In this document: piece by piece, positions 15,543 through 21,584 of the stretch
How positions within the stretch are numbered: the stretch's first letter is position 1
Layout: each line of letters opens with the position of its first letter
IMG/VR virus record: IMGVR_UViG_3300046718_000604
Coordinates: 1-35,679 of that record
From: a virus
Strand: one strand, 5' to 3'
Length of the DNA stretch: 35,679 bases
The notes under the pieces: generated by a model
Database searches by the model: none
What the model saw: the letters and a program-made list of their open reading frames with translations, nothing else
Told to the model about the DNA's origin: nothing
Program-made: the position numbers and the translations under genes

Positions 15543-15823
15543 AGCATCGTCAGTCCGGCGCCGGGAATGATCGTACCCGGGCAGTTGGGCCGGTCAGGCA
15601 CCATCAGCAGGTTGCCGTTCACGATCGAGTAGATCGTGAAGCCGCTGACCTGATCAGGTGGGACGGCTTCGAGTCTCACCGGGGTCTCGGTGAAGAAGGT
15701 GGCGAGAATGGTCGCGGATCCGCGTGGGTAGTGGACACAGACCTTCCCGGGGATCCGGTTCCCGTCGCTGTTGATCGCGGGAAACAGTTGATCCTGGAGA
15801 ATGATGTCGACGTGATCGATCAT
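15539..15823 (-). CDS. Hypothetical beta-rich protein (94 aa)
   Basis: The protein begins MIDHVDIILQDQLFPAINSDG and continues with VCVHYPRGSATILATFFTETPVRL and IYSIVNGNLLMVPDRPNCPG. It appears beta-rich, with no cysteine pair or membrane segment. It overlaps the DUF5675-like gene by four bases and the glycoside hydrolase gene by four bases, so the three are translated in a chain. It may be a fibre-tip or accessory protein of the hydrolase; there is no direct evidence. Confidence 0.6.
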   Translation of the reverse strand: MIDHVDIILQDQLFPAINSDGNRIPGKVCVHYPRGSATILATFFTETPVRLEAVPPDQVSGFTIYSIVNGNLLMVPDRPNCPGTIIPGAGLTML

Positions 15824-16215
15824 GCCACCGCTCCTTCTGGGACAGTTTGGATCGTGAGTCGGACGTCTTCGTGACTCGCCAGTGCCTGTGCGATCATGCC
15901 TTGGACCTTGGTGAGGGCGATCCGGGATTCACTCAGGCTGTCCACGAGGACTCCACGCCCGACGAGGATACACCCATCGGTATCCAAGTCGGTATTGCCG
16001 GCGTGGATGCGGATCCCTGATCGGCCTTCGACATTCTCCACGAGCGGGAGGAGACGACCGAATCGTGTGGAGGGGGTGATCACCACCGGATACGTGCCGA
16101 GGGGGATCATGCGGGAGGATTTTTCAAGGGTGAAACAGATCCACACGCCGTCGATCAGGAGATCGCCCAGGACGACCCCGTCCGCCGGCACTTGACGAGT
16201 CAACGTCAATCTCAT
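15820..16215 (-). CDS. DUF5675-like protein, candidate lysis enzyme (131 aa)
   Basis: The start at 16215 (MRLTLTRQVPADGVVLGDL) overlaps the upstream stop as ATGA. Key landmarks are CFTLEKSSRMIPLGTYPV near residue 27, RSGIRIHAGN with His71, and DTDGCILVG with Cys82. The His-Gly...Gly-Cys arrangement resembles the catalytic signature of L,D-transpeptidases, which act on peptidoglycan. The family (DUF5675) is common in phages and its activity is not firmly known to me. It is encoded with membrane and lipoprotein genes and no other lysin candidate is visible, so a lysis role is plausible. Confidence 0.65.
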   Translation of the reverse strand: MRLTLTRQVPADGVVLGDLLIDGVWICFTLEKSSRMIPLGTYPVVITPSTRFGRLLPLVENVEGRSGIRIHAGNTDLDTDGCILVGRGVLVDSLSESRIALTKVQGMIAQALASHEDVRLTIQTVPEGAVA

Positions 16216-16553
16216 TTCTCCCGCTCCGCGAAGTTGAAGCACCGACGACGTTCCTCATCCCCCTTCGCCAGGTTGATACAAATGGCAAAGAGCGTCTGCC
16301 CGTTGCGTTCGGTCGCGTGCGCGTGATCGTTCACCAGCCGGATGATCGCCTTCTGATTCTCGACGATGGTCACGTCAATCCCCTGCTGTTGTTGCACCAT
16401 CTCCAGGATCTGTTGTTGGGATCGCCGGAGGTCCTGCATGTCCCGGGACACGACCCAGGTGAGAAAGAAGGTCAGCCCACAGGCGATGGCCGCGGGCACG
16501 CCGACCTGGATGATAAATCGGAGGTACCATGGATCATCGATCCGGTTATTCAC
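16212..16553 (-). CDS. Single-pass membrane protein with coiled coil (113 aa)
   Basis: A short polar N-terminus (MNNRIDDPWYLRF) precedes one hydrophobic segment (IIQVGVPAAIACGLTFFLTWVV), then a Gln/Glu/Arg-rich coiled coil (RDMQDLRRSQQQILEMVQQQQG, IDVTIVENQKAIIRL) and a soluble tail with a cysteine near the end. This topology (N-terminal anchor plus periplasmic coiled coil) suits an inner-membrane spanin or another lysis accessory. It lies two genes upstream of nothing but regulatory and terminase-like genes, in one operon with the lysin candidate. Confidence 0.6.
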   Translation of the reverse strand: MNNRIDDPWYLRFIIQVGVPAAIACGLTFFLTWVVSRDMQDLRRSQQQILEMVQQQQGIDVTIVENQKAIIRLVNDHAHATERNGQTLFAICINLAKGDEERRRCFNFAEREK

Positions 16554-17304
16554 ACGCGGGAACCGGCACGACAGGATCCTCCTCGGGGAGATCGATCGGT
16601 TGACGCAAAATCCCGCTCAGGGCATCGTGCAGCCGATCGAGGGTGCCGCCGGGTCTCCCACCACTCGCGGTGGCGATCACGTTCGTTTGGACGTTGGTGT
16701 TGACGTTGACACTGCCACCCTTCTGGAGGAAGCCCAGCAGACCCAACACGACTTTTTGATGATCAAGGCTGCTCGCCACCACCACCGATCCTGATCCTTT
16801 GCAGACCCGACAGTCCTTGGATTCGATCTCACCTGAACCTTCACAGTCCGCACAGGGCTGGGTGGTGGTCTGACATTTGTCGAGGATGTCCTTCACAATC
16901 GCCGGGACTTGATCCGCGATCTCACTGATCGCCTGCACATGGGCTCGAGCGAGATGTCCACGCTTGTAGGCATCGAAGAGTTGTCCCACCGTGCAGTCCG
17001 CTTCCACACAGAGTTCGACCAGCGGAAGAGACTTGAGTGTGGAGGTCGCGAGTTTGTTGACGAGGCGCTGTTCGAACGGCTGGAGCTTCGGGTTCGATTC
17101 GATCACCGCCACGAGCTGGGCTCTCCCGCCGACGGTATCCTCGAAGGTGGCGAGTGCATCCTCAACGGGTGACGGAGGGAAGTCTTCCGGATCGATCACC
17201 GCCAGCGATTGCGGTTCGGACTGCTGCGGGCGTCGATGCCCTCGTCCCCCGGTCAGCCCGGGACCGTGCATATTGCCGCGGGGGGTTTGCATGAGGACTT
17301 TCAT
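16546..17304 (-). CDS. DnaJ-type zinc finger protein, terminase small subunit candidate (252 aa)
   Basis: The C-terminal half carries a DnaJ-like CxxCxGxG pair (CADCEGSG and CRVCKGSG near residues 150-170), which binds zinc. The middle has a helix-turn-helix-like region (VELCVEADCTVGQLFDAYKRGHLARAHVQAISEIADQVPAIVKDIL), and the N-terminus is flexible. A short DNA-binding domain joined to an accessory domain, at the upstream end of the late operon that contains the large terminase, is consistent with a small terminase subunit that recognises packaging sites. The large subunit is four kilobases away, so the link is tentative. Confidence 0.4.
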   Translation of the reverse strand: MKVLMQTPRGNMHGPGLTGGRGHRRPQQSEPQSLAVIDPEDFPPSPVEDALATFEDTVGGRAQLVAVIESNPKLQPFEQRLVNKLATSTLKSLPLVELCVEADCTVGQLFDAYKRGHLARAHVQAISEIADQVPAIVKDILDKCQTTTQPCADCEGSGEIESKDCRVCKGSGSVVVASSLDHQKVVLGLLGFLQKGGSVNVNTNVQTNVIATASGGRPGGTLDRLHDALSGILRQPIDLPEEDPVVPVPACE

Positions 17305-17621
17305 TGAACCCGCAGACCGCCTGTGCCTAACTTTTCATCGAGGAAGTCCACGATCTCCTGCTCCGTCGGAATATGTCCCGTTTGTTCGTAGACCTTCTGG
17401 GTGAACGCGGCGATGGCCACCTGTTCAGCATCTCTGGAGTAGGTGATATTGGTGACTTCTTTCACGGCCACATCATCCAGTGGTTCCTCGGGCATCGGGA
17501 TCAGATAGGGCGCGAGCTTCTCCAGCAGCAGCGTTTGTTTCCGCTGTGACTCCGCGAGCGATTCGACAGCGCGAATCATCCTCCGCGTCTGGAACAGGCT
17601 GGCGAACCGCGGCAGTTTCAC
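17301..17621 (-). CDS. Hypothetical helical protein (106 aa)
   Basis: The GTG at 17621 overlaps the upstream stop as GTGA, with a GGGAGGG ribosome binding site before it, so this start is preferred to a longer frame. The N-terminus is basic and helical (LPRFASLFQTRRMIRAVESLAESQRKQTLLLEKL). A C-terminal segment (AFTQKVYEQTGHIPTEQEIVDFLDEKLG) also looks helical. There is no catalytic or metal motif. It sits second in the late operon. Confidence 0.6.
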   Translation of the reverse strand: MKLPRFASLFQTRRMIRAVESLAESQRKQTLLLEKLAPYLIPMPEEPLDDVAVKEVTNITYSRDAEQVAIAAFTQKVYEQTGHIPTEQEIVDFLDEKLGTGGLRVQ

Positions 17622-17800
17622 TCCAACCCTCCCTTCGCCACATGAAACTGGACCACGCACGCGGCACAGTGACACCGTCCTCGACCAATCCAGGTCAACT
17701 TCTTCTCCTGAATCAACAACAGCACCTCTTCCTCACAGAAGATACACCGTTTATGGATCAGTTCGTCTCCACCAATGAGCGTCTCAACGAGGGTGGTCAT
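17618..17800 (-). CDS. Small zinc-binding protein at the start of the late operon (60 aa)
   Basis: The start at 17800 (MTTLVETLIGGDELIHKR) is preferred; a longer frame reaches 17881 but adds a tail without a credible start context. CIFC near residue 19 and CHCAAC near residues 44-49 give a probable zinc-binding pair. The gene is the first of the late strand, behind a TATACT -10-like element, and its stop overlaps the next gene as GTGA. Confidence 0.65.
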   Translation of the reverse strand: MTTLVETLIGGDELIHKRCIFCEEEVLLLIQEKKLTWIGRGRCHCAACVVQFHVAKGGLE

Positions 17801-17818
17801 GGAGAATCTCTGCCGGAG

Positions 17819-17824
17819 AGTATA
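17819..17824 (-). promoter_or_regulatory. Candidate late -10 element
   Basis: On the minus strand TATACT (five of six consensus bases) lies about 19-24 bases upstream of the ATG at 17800. No TTGACA-like -35 sits at the right distance, so the late promoter may need an activator or a phage-specific sigma factor. Confidence 0.3.
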
Positions 17825-17857
17825 GAGGGAAGTGGGGAAATGTGGATCACAGGGGGG

Positions 17858-17880
17858 TGCACACAAAAATATCTTGTGCA
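17858..17880. other. Small inverted repeat
   Basis: TGCACA (17858-17863) pairs with TGTGCA (17875-17880) around an A/T-rich loop of 11 bases. It is upstream of the first late gene and may be a protein-binding site or a weak hairpin. Confidence 0.3.
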
Positions 17881-17998
17881 AAGCTGAATAAAAAATATCG
17901 GAGGGGTCAGTTCACGGACAGCCACCCCCCACCCCACCCTCCCGGACAATTAGCCCGCCTATCGTCGACGGCCGCGGGACAGTCGAGCGGGACTAGAC

Positions 17999-18053
17999 AG
18001 CTGTCGACACTCGACCTCGAGCTAGTGAGCTGTCGACACTGCCGGCTCGAGCT
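17999..18053. repeat. Tandem 29-bp repeat built on GTCGAC
   Basis: AGCTGTCGACACT at 17999-18011 recurs at 18028-18040, 29 bases later. CTCGAGCT follows each copy at 18016-18023 and 18046-18053. GTCGAC itself occurs four times in the region. Two phased, near-identical copies in a divergent promoter gap suggest a bound regulator or an origin element. Confidence 0.5.
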
Positions 18054-18085
18054 GTAGATCTGTTGGTGGTCGACCGATAGTCTAA

Positions 18086-18109
18086 TTGACAGGTTGACAG
18101 GTTGACAGG
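18086..18109 (+). repeat. Triple TTGACAGG direct repeat
   Basis: TTGACAGG occurs three times in a row at 8-bp spacing (18086, 18094, 18102). The middle copy is at the correct distance from the -10 at 18117 to act as its -35; the others could be alternative -35 elements or regulator half-sites. Confidence 0.6.
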
Positions 18110-18122
18110 ATGTATGTATAGT
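18094..18122 (+). promoter_or_regulatory. Early promoter 1
   Basis: TTGACA (18094-18099), 17 bases, then TATAGT (18117-18122): a near-consensus sigma70 promoter. The expected start near 18129 leaves a leader of about 12 bases before the ATG at 18141, which holds GGAGGTAGGG. Confidence 0.65.
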
Positions 18123-18140
18123 TGGATTGGAGGTAGGGAG

Positions 18141-18362
18141 ATGAGACGAGCTAAGTTTGACGGCGGCCGTTATCACGTGGTCATTGTTGACGAACAAGAT
18201 CTAAACGCGGTCGAGCCCGAGTCTGCACTGATCGAAAAGGACGATTTGGAGTTGTGTAAGAACATCCTGGCGGAATATCTCAGTGATACTGCCGGCATTG
18301 TTCGGGCGTTTATCGAGGATTCGACCACAGGTAAACACGTCTATACCTGGATTAGGAACTAA
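18141..18362 (+). CDS. Hypothetical early protein (73 aa)
   Basis: The start at 18141 has GGAGGTAGGGAG immediately upstream. The protein begins MRRAKFDGGRYHVVIVDEQDLNAVEP and ends DSTTGKHVYTWIRN. The 18-bp sequence coding GKHVYT (18330-18347) recurs exactly at 19110-19127 in the 164-aa gene. As the first gene behind the strongest early promoter, it may be an early regulator or host-takeover protein, but no domain is recognised. Confidence 0.65.
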   Translation: MRRAKFDGGRYHVVIVDEQDLNAVEPESALIEKDDLELCKNILAEYLSDTAGIVRAFIEDSTTGKHVYTWIRN

Positions 18363-18376
18363 CTACTCCCAGTGAT

Positions 18377-18410
18377 GACAATTTTTGTCACGACTGACAC
18401 TTTTTGTCAC
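18377..18410. repeat. Paired inverted repeats TGACA-N5-TGTCA
   Basis: TGACA-ATTTT-TGTCA (18377-18391) is followed, 19 bp centre to centre, by TGACA-CTTTT-TGTCA (18396-18410). A third inverted pair (TGTCA-GGT-TGACA, 18417-18429) overlaps the -35 of early promoter 2. The three sites look like operators; the first two could also form short hairpins. Confidence 0.5.
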
Positions 18411-18423
18411 TTACCTGTCAGGT

Positions 18424-18452
18424 TGACAGACTAGGACGAATAGACTAGACTG
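18424..18452 (+). promoter_or_regulatory. Early promoter 2
   Basis: TTGACA (18424-18429), 17 bases, then TAGACT (18447-18452), four of six -10 positions. It shares TTGACAGA-TAG with the promoters at 22745 and 23117. It would drive the 151-aa gene. Confidence 0.55.
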
Positions 18453-18469
18453 CACACCTGGAGGTCAGC

Positions 18470-18925
18470 ATGAATCAGAACCTATCGGCGCGCGGATGGT
18501 ACCGGACCGATCTTGAGAATCCCTACAACGTTCAGCCGATCGTCGACGTGCAAAAGCTGGCAGACGCCCTGCCACATGGATCCGGTATTGATGGATCTTG
18601 GCTGATCCAGGTGCGAAAGAATGGAAACCTGAGAATCAGCTCTGACGTACATCGCATGGACGAACACGGATCCTACTGTGGCTGGGTCGGGTTCAGCTTC
18701 AGAATTGAACGTGTGAAGGCTGATGAACTCCATCCGCTGTCCGGACCGTGCGCGGGCAAGGTTCAGGTACTGTGGCGCAAGGGCGATATCCGTATGACGG
18801 CCGTGCGTGGTGGTCGAGACTACAACGAATACCTCGACGAAACGATCGCGTACTCGCTTGAGAATATCGGCCTATCGAAGATGGGTATGGAAACCATCGA
18901 AGCACCGATCGTGTCTGTCAGCTAA
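18470..18925 (+). CDS. Hypothetical protein (151 aa)
   Basis: A GGAGGT ribosome binding site precedes ATG at 18470. The protein contains an N-terminal MNQNLSARGWYRTDLENPYNV and a central beta-rich part (DGSWLIQVRKNGNLRISSDVHRM, GSYCGWVGFSFRIERV), with an acidic C-terminus. No domain is recognised and it is not strongly hydrophobic. It lies behind early promoter 2 and starts a run of small genes. Confidence 0.65.
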   Translation: MNQNLSARGWYRTDLENPYNVQPIVDVQKLADALPHGSGIDGSWLIQVRKNGNLRISSDVHRMDEHGSYCGWVGFSFRIERVKADELHPLSGPCAGKVQVLWRKGDIRMTAVRGGRDYNEYLDETIAYSLENIGLSKMGMETIEAPIVSVS

Positions 18926-18941
18926 CAGGAAGGATTAGATC

Positions 18942-19436
18942 ATGGACTACGGATTTACACACGAAGGTAAGGTCTATACCCCGAACGGCACGATCGGAGT
19001 CTCACCAGCTGAGAATGCCGATCGAAACCAACAGCTGACTCGAGTGGAGCTGGCACGGTGGGCGGAACAACCCGATCGCCAGCTGGCCTACTTCCATTTT
19101 CCGCACGAAGGTAAACACGTCTATACCCCACAGATCGGGCGACTGTACCTGCCGGATGATTGCGTGCACTGTGACAAACCCAAGGCCGATCATGGGGCAC
19201 TAGAACCCGATCGCGCACGGCCGTACCGATCAGCATTCTATCCGCGGCGTACCGATGCCACCGTCACAACCTGGACAGGCGAGGTCCTCGGGGCGATTAC
19301 CTCCGCTCGCGTCTATCCGCATAACTTCGGCGGGCGGTTTGTGGCGATTACCGTGAAGGGTACCAACGGGGCGATCTATCACGGTCGAGCGTCATACGAC
19401 AACGCGTCGTGTATCTGGTTGAGGAAAGCCCGGTAA
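18942..19436 (+). CDS. Hypothetical protein with repeated HEGK(H)VYTP motif (164 aa)
   Basis: The protein contains two near copies of one motif: THEGKVYTPNGTIG near residue 6 and HEGKHVYTPQIGRL near residue 56, which suggests an internal duplication. CVHCDKPKADHG (near residue 77) could bind a metal. The rest is beta-rich (TDATVTTWTGEVLGAITSARV, FVAITVKGTNGAIYHGRASY). AGGAAGG precedes the ATG. Function unknown. Confidence 0.65.
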   Translation: MDYGFTHEGKVYTPNGTIGVSPAENADRNQQLTRVELARWAEQPDRQLAYFHFPHEGKHVYTPQIGRLYLPDDCVHCDKPKADHGALEPDRARPYRSAFYPRRTDATVTTWTGEVLGAITSARVYPHNFGGRFVAITVKGTNGAIYHGRASYDNASCIWLRKAR

Positions 19437-19453
19437 CTTTTCCTATCTTGCGT

Positions 19454-19482
19454 CAACTCCGGAACCTGATCGCCCGGAGTTG
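19454..19482 (+). other. Perfect 9-bp stem-loop before the 75-aa gene
   Basis: CAACTCCGG (19454-19462) pairs with CCGGAGTTG (19474-19482) around an 11-base loop, just after the 164-aa gene. There is no U tract; the ribosome binding site of the next gene follows directly. It may modulate translation or act as a weak terminator. Confidence 0.45.
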
Positions 19483-19498
19483 AGCGGAGGGTATGAGC

Positions 19499-19726
19499 AT
19501 GACTAAGGCGCCAGCAGTCGGCACGCGGGTACGGCTTACGGGCGAATTCTTACGCAATACGGGACAGATCGCCGGAGGTGAAGGACAGAGCAAGTGGACT
19601 ACGGTCGCGTGCAGCTGTGGACTCTGTCAGGGCGGGCGGTTTGTCGCGGTGGATCAGCCGTCGACCGATGACCCGACACGATCGCGTCATATTCACGCGG
19701 GGAACCTCGAAAGGTGCCGATCATGA
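19499..19726 (+). CDS. Hypothetical protein with a Cys pair (75 aa)
   Basis: The second in-frame ATG (19499) is preferred because GGAGG lies eight bases upstream of it but only two before the first ATG (19493). The protein has MTKAPAVGTRVRLTGEFLRNTGQIAGGEG and CSCGLCQGGRFVAVDQP, a CxCxxC that may bind zinc and sits in a beta-barrel-like context (TGEFLRNTGQIAG). Its stop overlaps the next ATG (ATGA). Confidence 0.65.
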   Translation: MTKAPAVGTRVRLTGEFLRNTGQIAGGEGQSKWTTVACSCGLCQGGRFVAVDQPSTDDPTRSRHIHAGNLERCRS

Positions 19727-20076
19727 CCTTCACCGATACGACCTATACCCCGAGTACCCGAGCACGGATCGAAACCTTTACAGACTGGTTCATACGGTCA
19801 GAGCACAGTCAGATCTGGGGACAGAGCAGCGACGACTGGATCAATGATCCGGAACGGGCGGAACGGTGCCTAGATGCCGCGGAAGTTGGCGCGGACGGTT
19901 CAACCCACCGGGAACATATTCAGGACTGGCGAGACGCCTTCAAGTACTGGATCCAGGATCGGCGCCGCGGACGGTGGACGACTCCGGATCGGTTTATCGC
20001 CGCGGTCGAGGCGTACTTCGATCAGGTCGAGCAGTGGCACGAGACCAACGGAAGCCTAGACGAAGAGATCGGATAA
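19723..20076 (+). CDS. Hypothetical protein (117 aa)
   Basis: The ATG at 19723 overlaps the previous stop and has AAAGGTG upstream. The protein is rich in Trp and acidic residues (ETFTDWFIRSEHSQIWGQSSDDWINDPERAERCLDAAE, DWRDAFKYWIQDRRRG, AYFDQVEQWHETNGSLDEE), mostly helical, with no motif recognised. Confidence 0.65.
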   Translation: MTFTDTTYTPSTRARIETFTDWFIRSEHSQIWGQSSDDWINDPERAERCLDAAEVGADGSTHREHIQDWRDAFKYWIQDRRRGRWTTPDRFIAAVEAYFDQVEQWHETNGSLDEEIG

Positions 20077-20077
20077 C

Positions 20078-20096
20078 TCGACCGGCGCACGGTCGA
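20078..20096 (+). other. Stem-loop after the 117-aa gene
   Basis: TCGACCG (20078-20084) pairs exactly with CGGTCGA (20090-20096) around GCGCA. Like the stem-loop at 19454, it is followed by the ribosome binding site of the next gene and lacks a U tract. Confidence 0.4.
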
Positions 20097-20116
20097 CACT
20101 GAGGGAGGGTAGCAGA

Positions 20117-20785
20117 ATGACGAAGGCACAGAAGGCCGAACAGCGGGAAGCGATCGATCAGCTTAGACAGTGGATCAAACCAGGCGACACGGTGTACACG
20201 ATCCTCGATCATGTCAGTACGAGCGGCATGTCTCGAGCCATTCGGGTACTCGTCCCCAGCTGTCAGGATGGATCGGTCGATTTCATTCACCCGAACTACG
20301 CCACAGGCAAAGCGTTAGGGCTGAGGCATTGGAAGCGGAACGGACACGAACAGGACGCGTTAGTGGTCGGCGGGTGCGGGATGGATATGGGGTTTCATCT
20401 CGTGTACGAGCTGTCGAGCGTGCTGTACGGTGGCCGGCTCACGACCGATATTTACAAGGATGAAGCCTCCCACGACAAGCCCGGAGGCCAACTGTTGACG
20501 CGGGACGGAGCCCCAGAAGGCCAAGTGTACATCGGGGGCTATCACTGTCTGGGCAAGGGGAAATGCCCCAGCAATTACCACAACAACCACAGGGATACGA
20601 TCCAGTGCTACGGCACAGAGGAGCATCCGCGGTGCTCGTGGACTCGTGGCGTCGGTTGGGTACTGGACGATGGATCGATCTGTCCGACCTGCAAGGGCGA
20701 AGGGCGGATCCCGAATCCTGACGGCCCGGAGCGGTTCGATCTACTGCACACGGACGGGTACGCCCTCCGCCATAGGTGGTTGTAA
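20117..20785 (+). CDS. Conserved phage hypothetical with HVSxSGMSR motif (222 aa)
   Basis: The N-terminal half has KPGDTVYTILDHVSTSGMSRAIRVL, and GMDMGFHLVYELSSVLYGG follows; the 'HVSxSGMSR...GMDMGFxxVYxLSxxL' pattern occurs, from memory, in small proteins of many phages and prophages and its function is not known. The C-terminal part reads CPTCKGEGRIPNPDG, a probable zinc finger, after a Cys-rich insert (YHCLGKGKCPSNYHNN). A GGGAGGG lies before ATG. The TAATG junction couples it to the next gene. Confidence 0.7.
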   Translation: MTKAQKAEQREAIDQLRQWIKPGDTVYTILDHVSTSGMSRAIRVLVPSCQDGSVDFIHPNYATGKALGLRHWKRNGHEQDALVVGGCGMDMGFHLVYELSSVLYGGRLTTDIYKDEASHDKPGGQLLTRDGAPEGQVYIGGYHCLGKGKCPSNYHNNHRDTIQCYGTEEHPRCSWTRGVGWVLDDGSICPTCKGEGRIPNPDGPERFDLLHTDGYALRHRWL

Positions 20786-21024
20786 TGCCCATAGTCTGGA
20801 CGGGCGACGAACGCACACAGGCACAACAGGATCGATCAGTACTGATCAGTACGAAGAGACGGATCCATCCTTCTGTCCAGTCAGGTGGAGGGACGGATCC
20901 GGCCTGGCGAGCGGATCAGGACAGGCGGAAGCAGGATCGATCGGTTCAACGGTGGATCGAGGTCGGGATCGGGGTGGGAATTCTGTTGGGTCTGGTGATG
21001 TGGGAGACGTGGATCCATAGCTAA
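20785..21024 (+). CDS. Small membrane protein (79 aa)
   Basis: The start at 20785 overlaps the previous TAA (TAATG). The N-terminus is polar and basic (DERTQAQQDRSVLISTKRRIHP), and the C-terminus has one hydrophobic helix (IEVGIGVGILLGLVMWETWI). It carries one copy of the GTACTGATCAGTAC palindrome inside its coding sequence (20839-20852) and GATC is frequent here. It may be a small anchored regulator; function unknown. Confidence 0.6.
   Translation: MPIVWTGDERTQAQQDRSVLISTKRRIHPSVQSGGGTDPAWRADQDRRKQDRSVQRWIEVGIGVGILLGLVMWETWIHS
20839..20852. repeat. Palindrome GTACTGATCAGTAC, copy 1
   Basis: A perfect 14-bp palindrome, part of a 19-mer (20834-20852, two GATCAGTAC steps 10 bp apart) that recurs exactly at 26329-26347. 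This copy is inside the small membrane protein gene. Confidence 0.6.
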
Positions 21025-21038
21025 AAGGGGGTAGGGGT

Positions 21039-21311
21039 ATGAGGAACGAAGCACTAGACGTCGAACGCTACAAGGGCCATTTACCGTACAACGTGATGAT
21101 CCTACCGAGTCAGGACGGGCAGGATCATGCCTACGCGATTCTTTATCCTGAGACGTGGAGCACAGACGAGGCAGACGCGAAGGCCGAAGCGGTGTTCGAC
21201 GCAGTAAAAGAGGCCGATCCTGGTGAGTGGGACTGGGACGACTGCGAGGAACCGCTACAGGCGGCAGGGTTTGTCATTCCACTGTGGCACCACGGGCCGA
21301 TCTGGGATTGA
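21039..21311 (+). CDS. Hypothetical acidic protein (90 aa)
   Basis: A GGGGGTAGGGGT precedes ATG at 21039. The protein is acidic (DEADAKAEAVFDAVKEADPGEWDWDDCEEP) with a beta-like start (HLPYNVMILPSQDGQDHAYAILYPE). No known fold. It is the last plus-strand gene before the convergent gap. Confidence 0.65.
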   Translation: MRNEALDVERYKGHLPYNVMILPSQDGQDHAYAILYPETWSTDEADAKAEAVFDAVKEADPGEWDWDDCEEPLQAAGFVIPLWHHGPIWD

Positions 21312-21326
21312 GTAGACTTTCGCCTA

Positions 21327-21364
21327 TCGTCAAATACTTGACGAGAGGACCCCTTAATGGGGGT
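21327..21364. terminator. Two hairpins after the 90-aa gene
   Basis: TCGTCAA-ATAC-TTGACGA (21327-21344) is a perfect 7-bp stem with a 4-base loop. ACCCC pairs with GGGGT at 21349-21364. AAAAA follows after three bases (21368-21372), which on the minus strand is a short U tract preceding the hairpins. These could stop transcription from both sides. Confidence 0.4.
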
Positions 21365-21380
21365 TAGAAAAAGTGGCATT

Positions 21381-21492
21381 TTGGCAGTAACCTACTGTAC
21401 CTGTTAGACCTTCGGTTACTGCCAACCTTCTGCCAGATCGGAGATGGCAGCAAAAGTTACTGCCAGTACTGCCATTGGCAGAAGTTTGGCAG
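21381..21492. repeat. TGGCAG/CTGCCA repeat cluster, candidate origin or operator array
   Basis: Exact TGGCAG or CTGCCA hexamers occur at 21382, 21419, 21430, 21445, 21460, 21469, 21476 and 21487, in both orientations. TTGGCAGTAACC (21381-21392) and GGTTACTGCCAA (21414-21425) are a perfect 12-bp inverted repeat, and CTGCCA-T-TGGCAG (21469-21481) is a perfect palindrome. Clustered short repeats next to an A/T-rich stretch are typical of iteron origins or of multi-site operators. Confidence 0.6.
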
Positions 21493-21584
21493 CAATTATA
21501 GATCTATTAGTACGTACAGGTTAGAGGCTAAATGGGGGTATAAATCTACCCTAGTCAGGTACCGTCTCCAGCTCAGCTATAGAT

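Larger units (their letters stand above)
17801..18140. promoter_or_regulatory. Divergent control region between late and early transcription
   Basis: This 340-bp gap separates the minus-strand late genes from the plus-strand early genes. It contains a candidate minus -10, a small hairpin, a tandem GTCGAC-based repeat and the first early promoter, listed separately. No coding frame that I would support fills it. Confidence 0.6.
21312..21584. other. Convergent intergenic region, 273 bp
   Basis: Plus-strand transcription ends at 21311 and minus-strand transcription (ATPase gene) ends at 21585, so this is a convergent gap. It holds two hairpins near its left end, a TGGCAG/CTGCCA cluster in the middle, and an A/T-rich right part with ATAGATCTA-type sequences. 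It is a candidate terminator region and replication origin. Confidence 0.55.

Noticed and set aside
17084-17102. GGTTCGATTC sequence resembling a tRNA T-arm
   Set aside because: It lies in a minus-strand coding gene and there is no acceptor stem or other arm around it.
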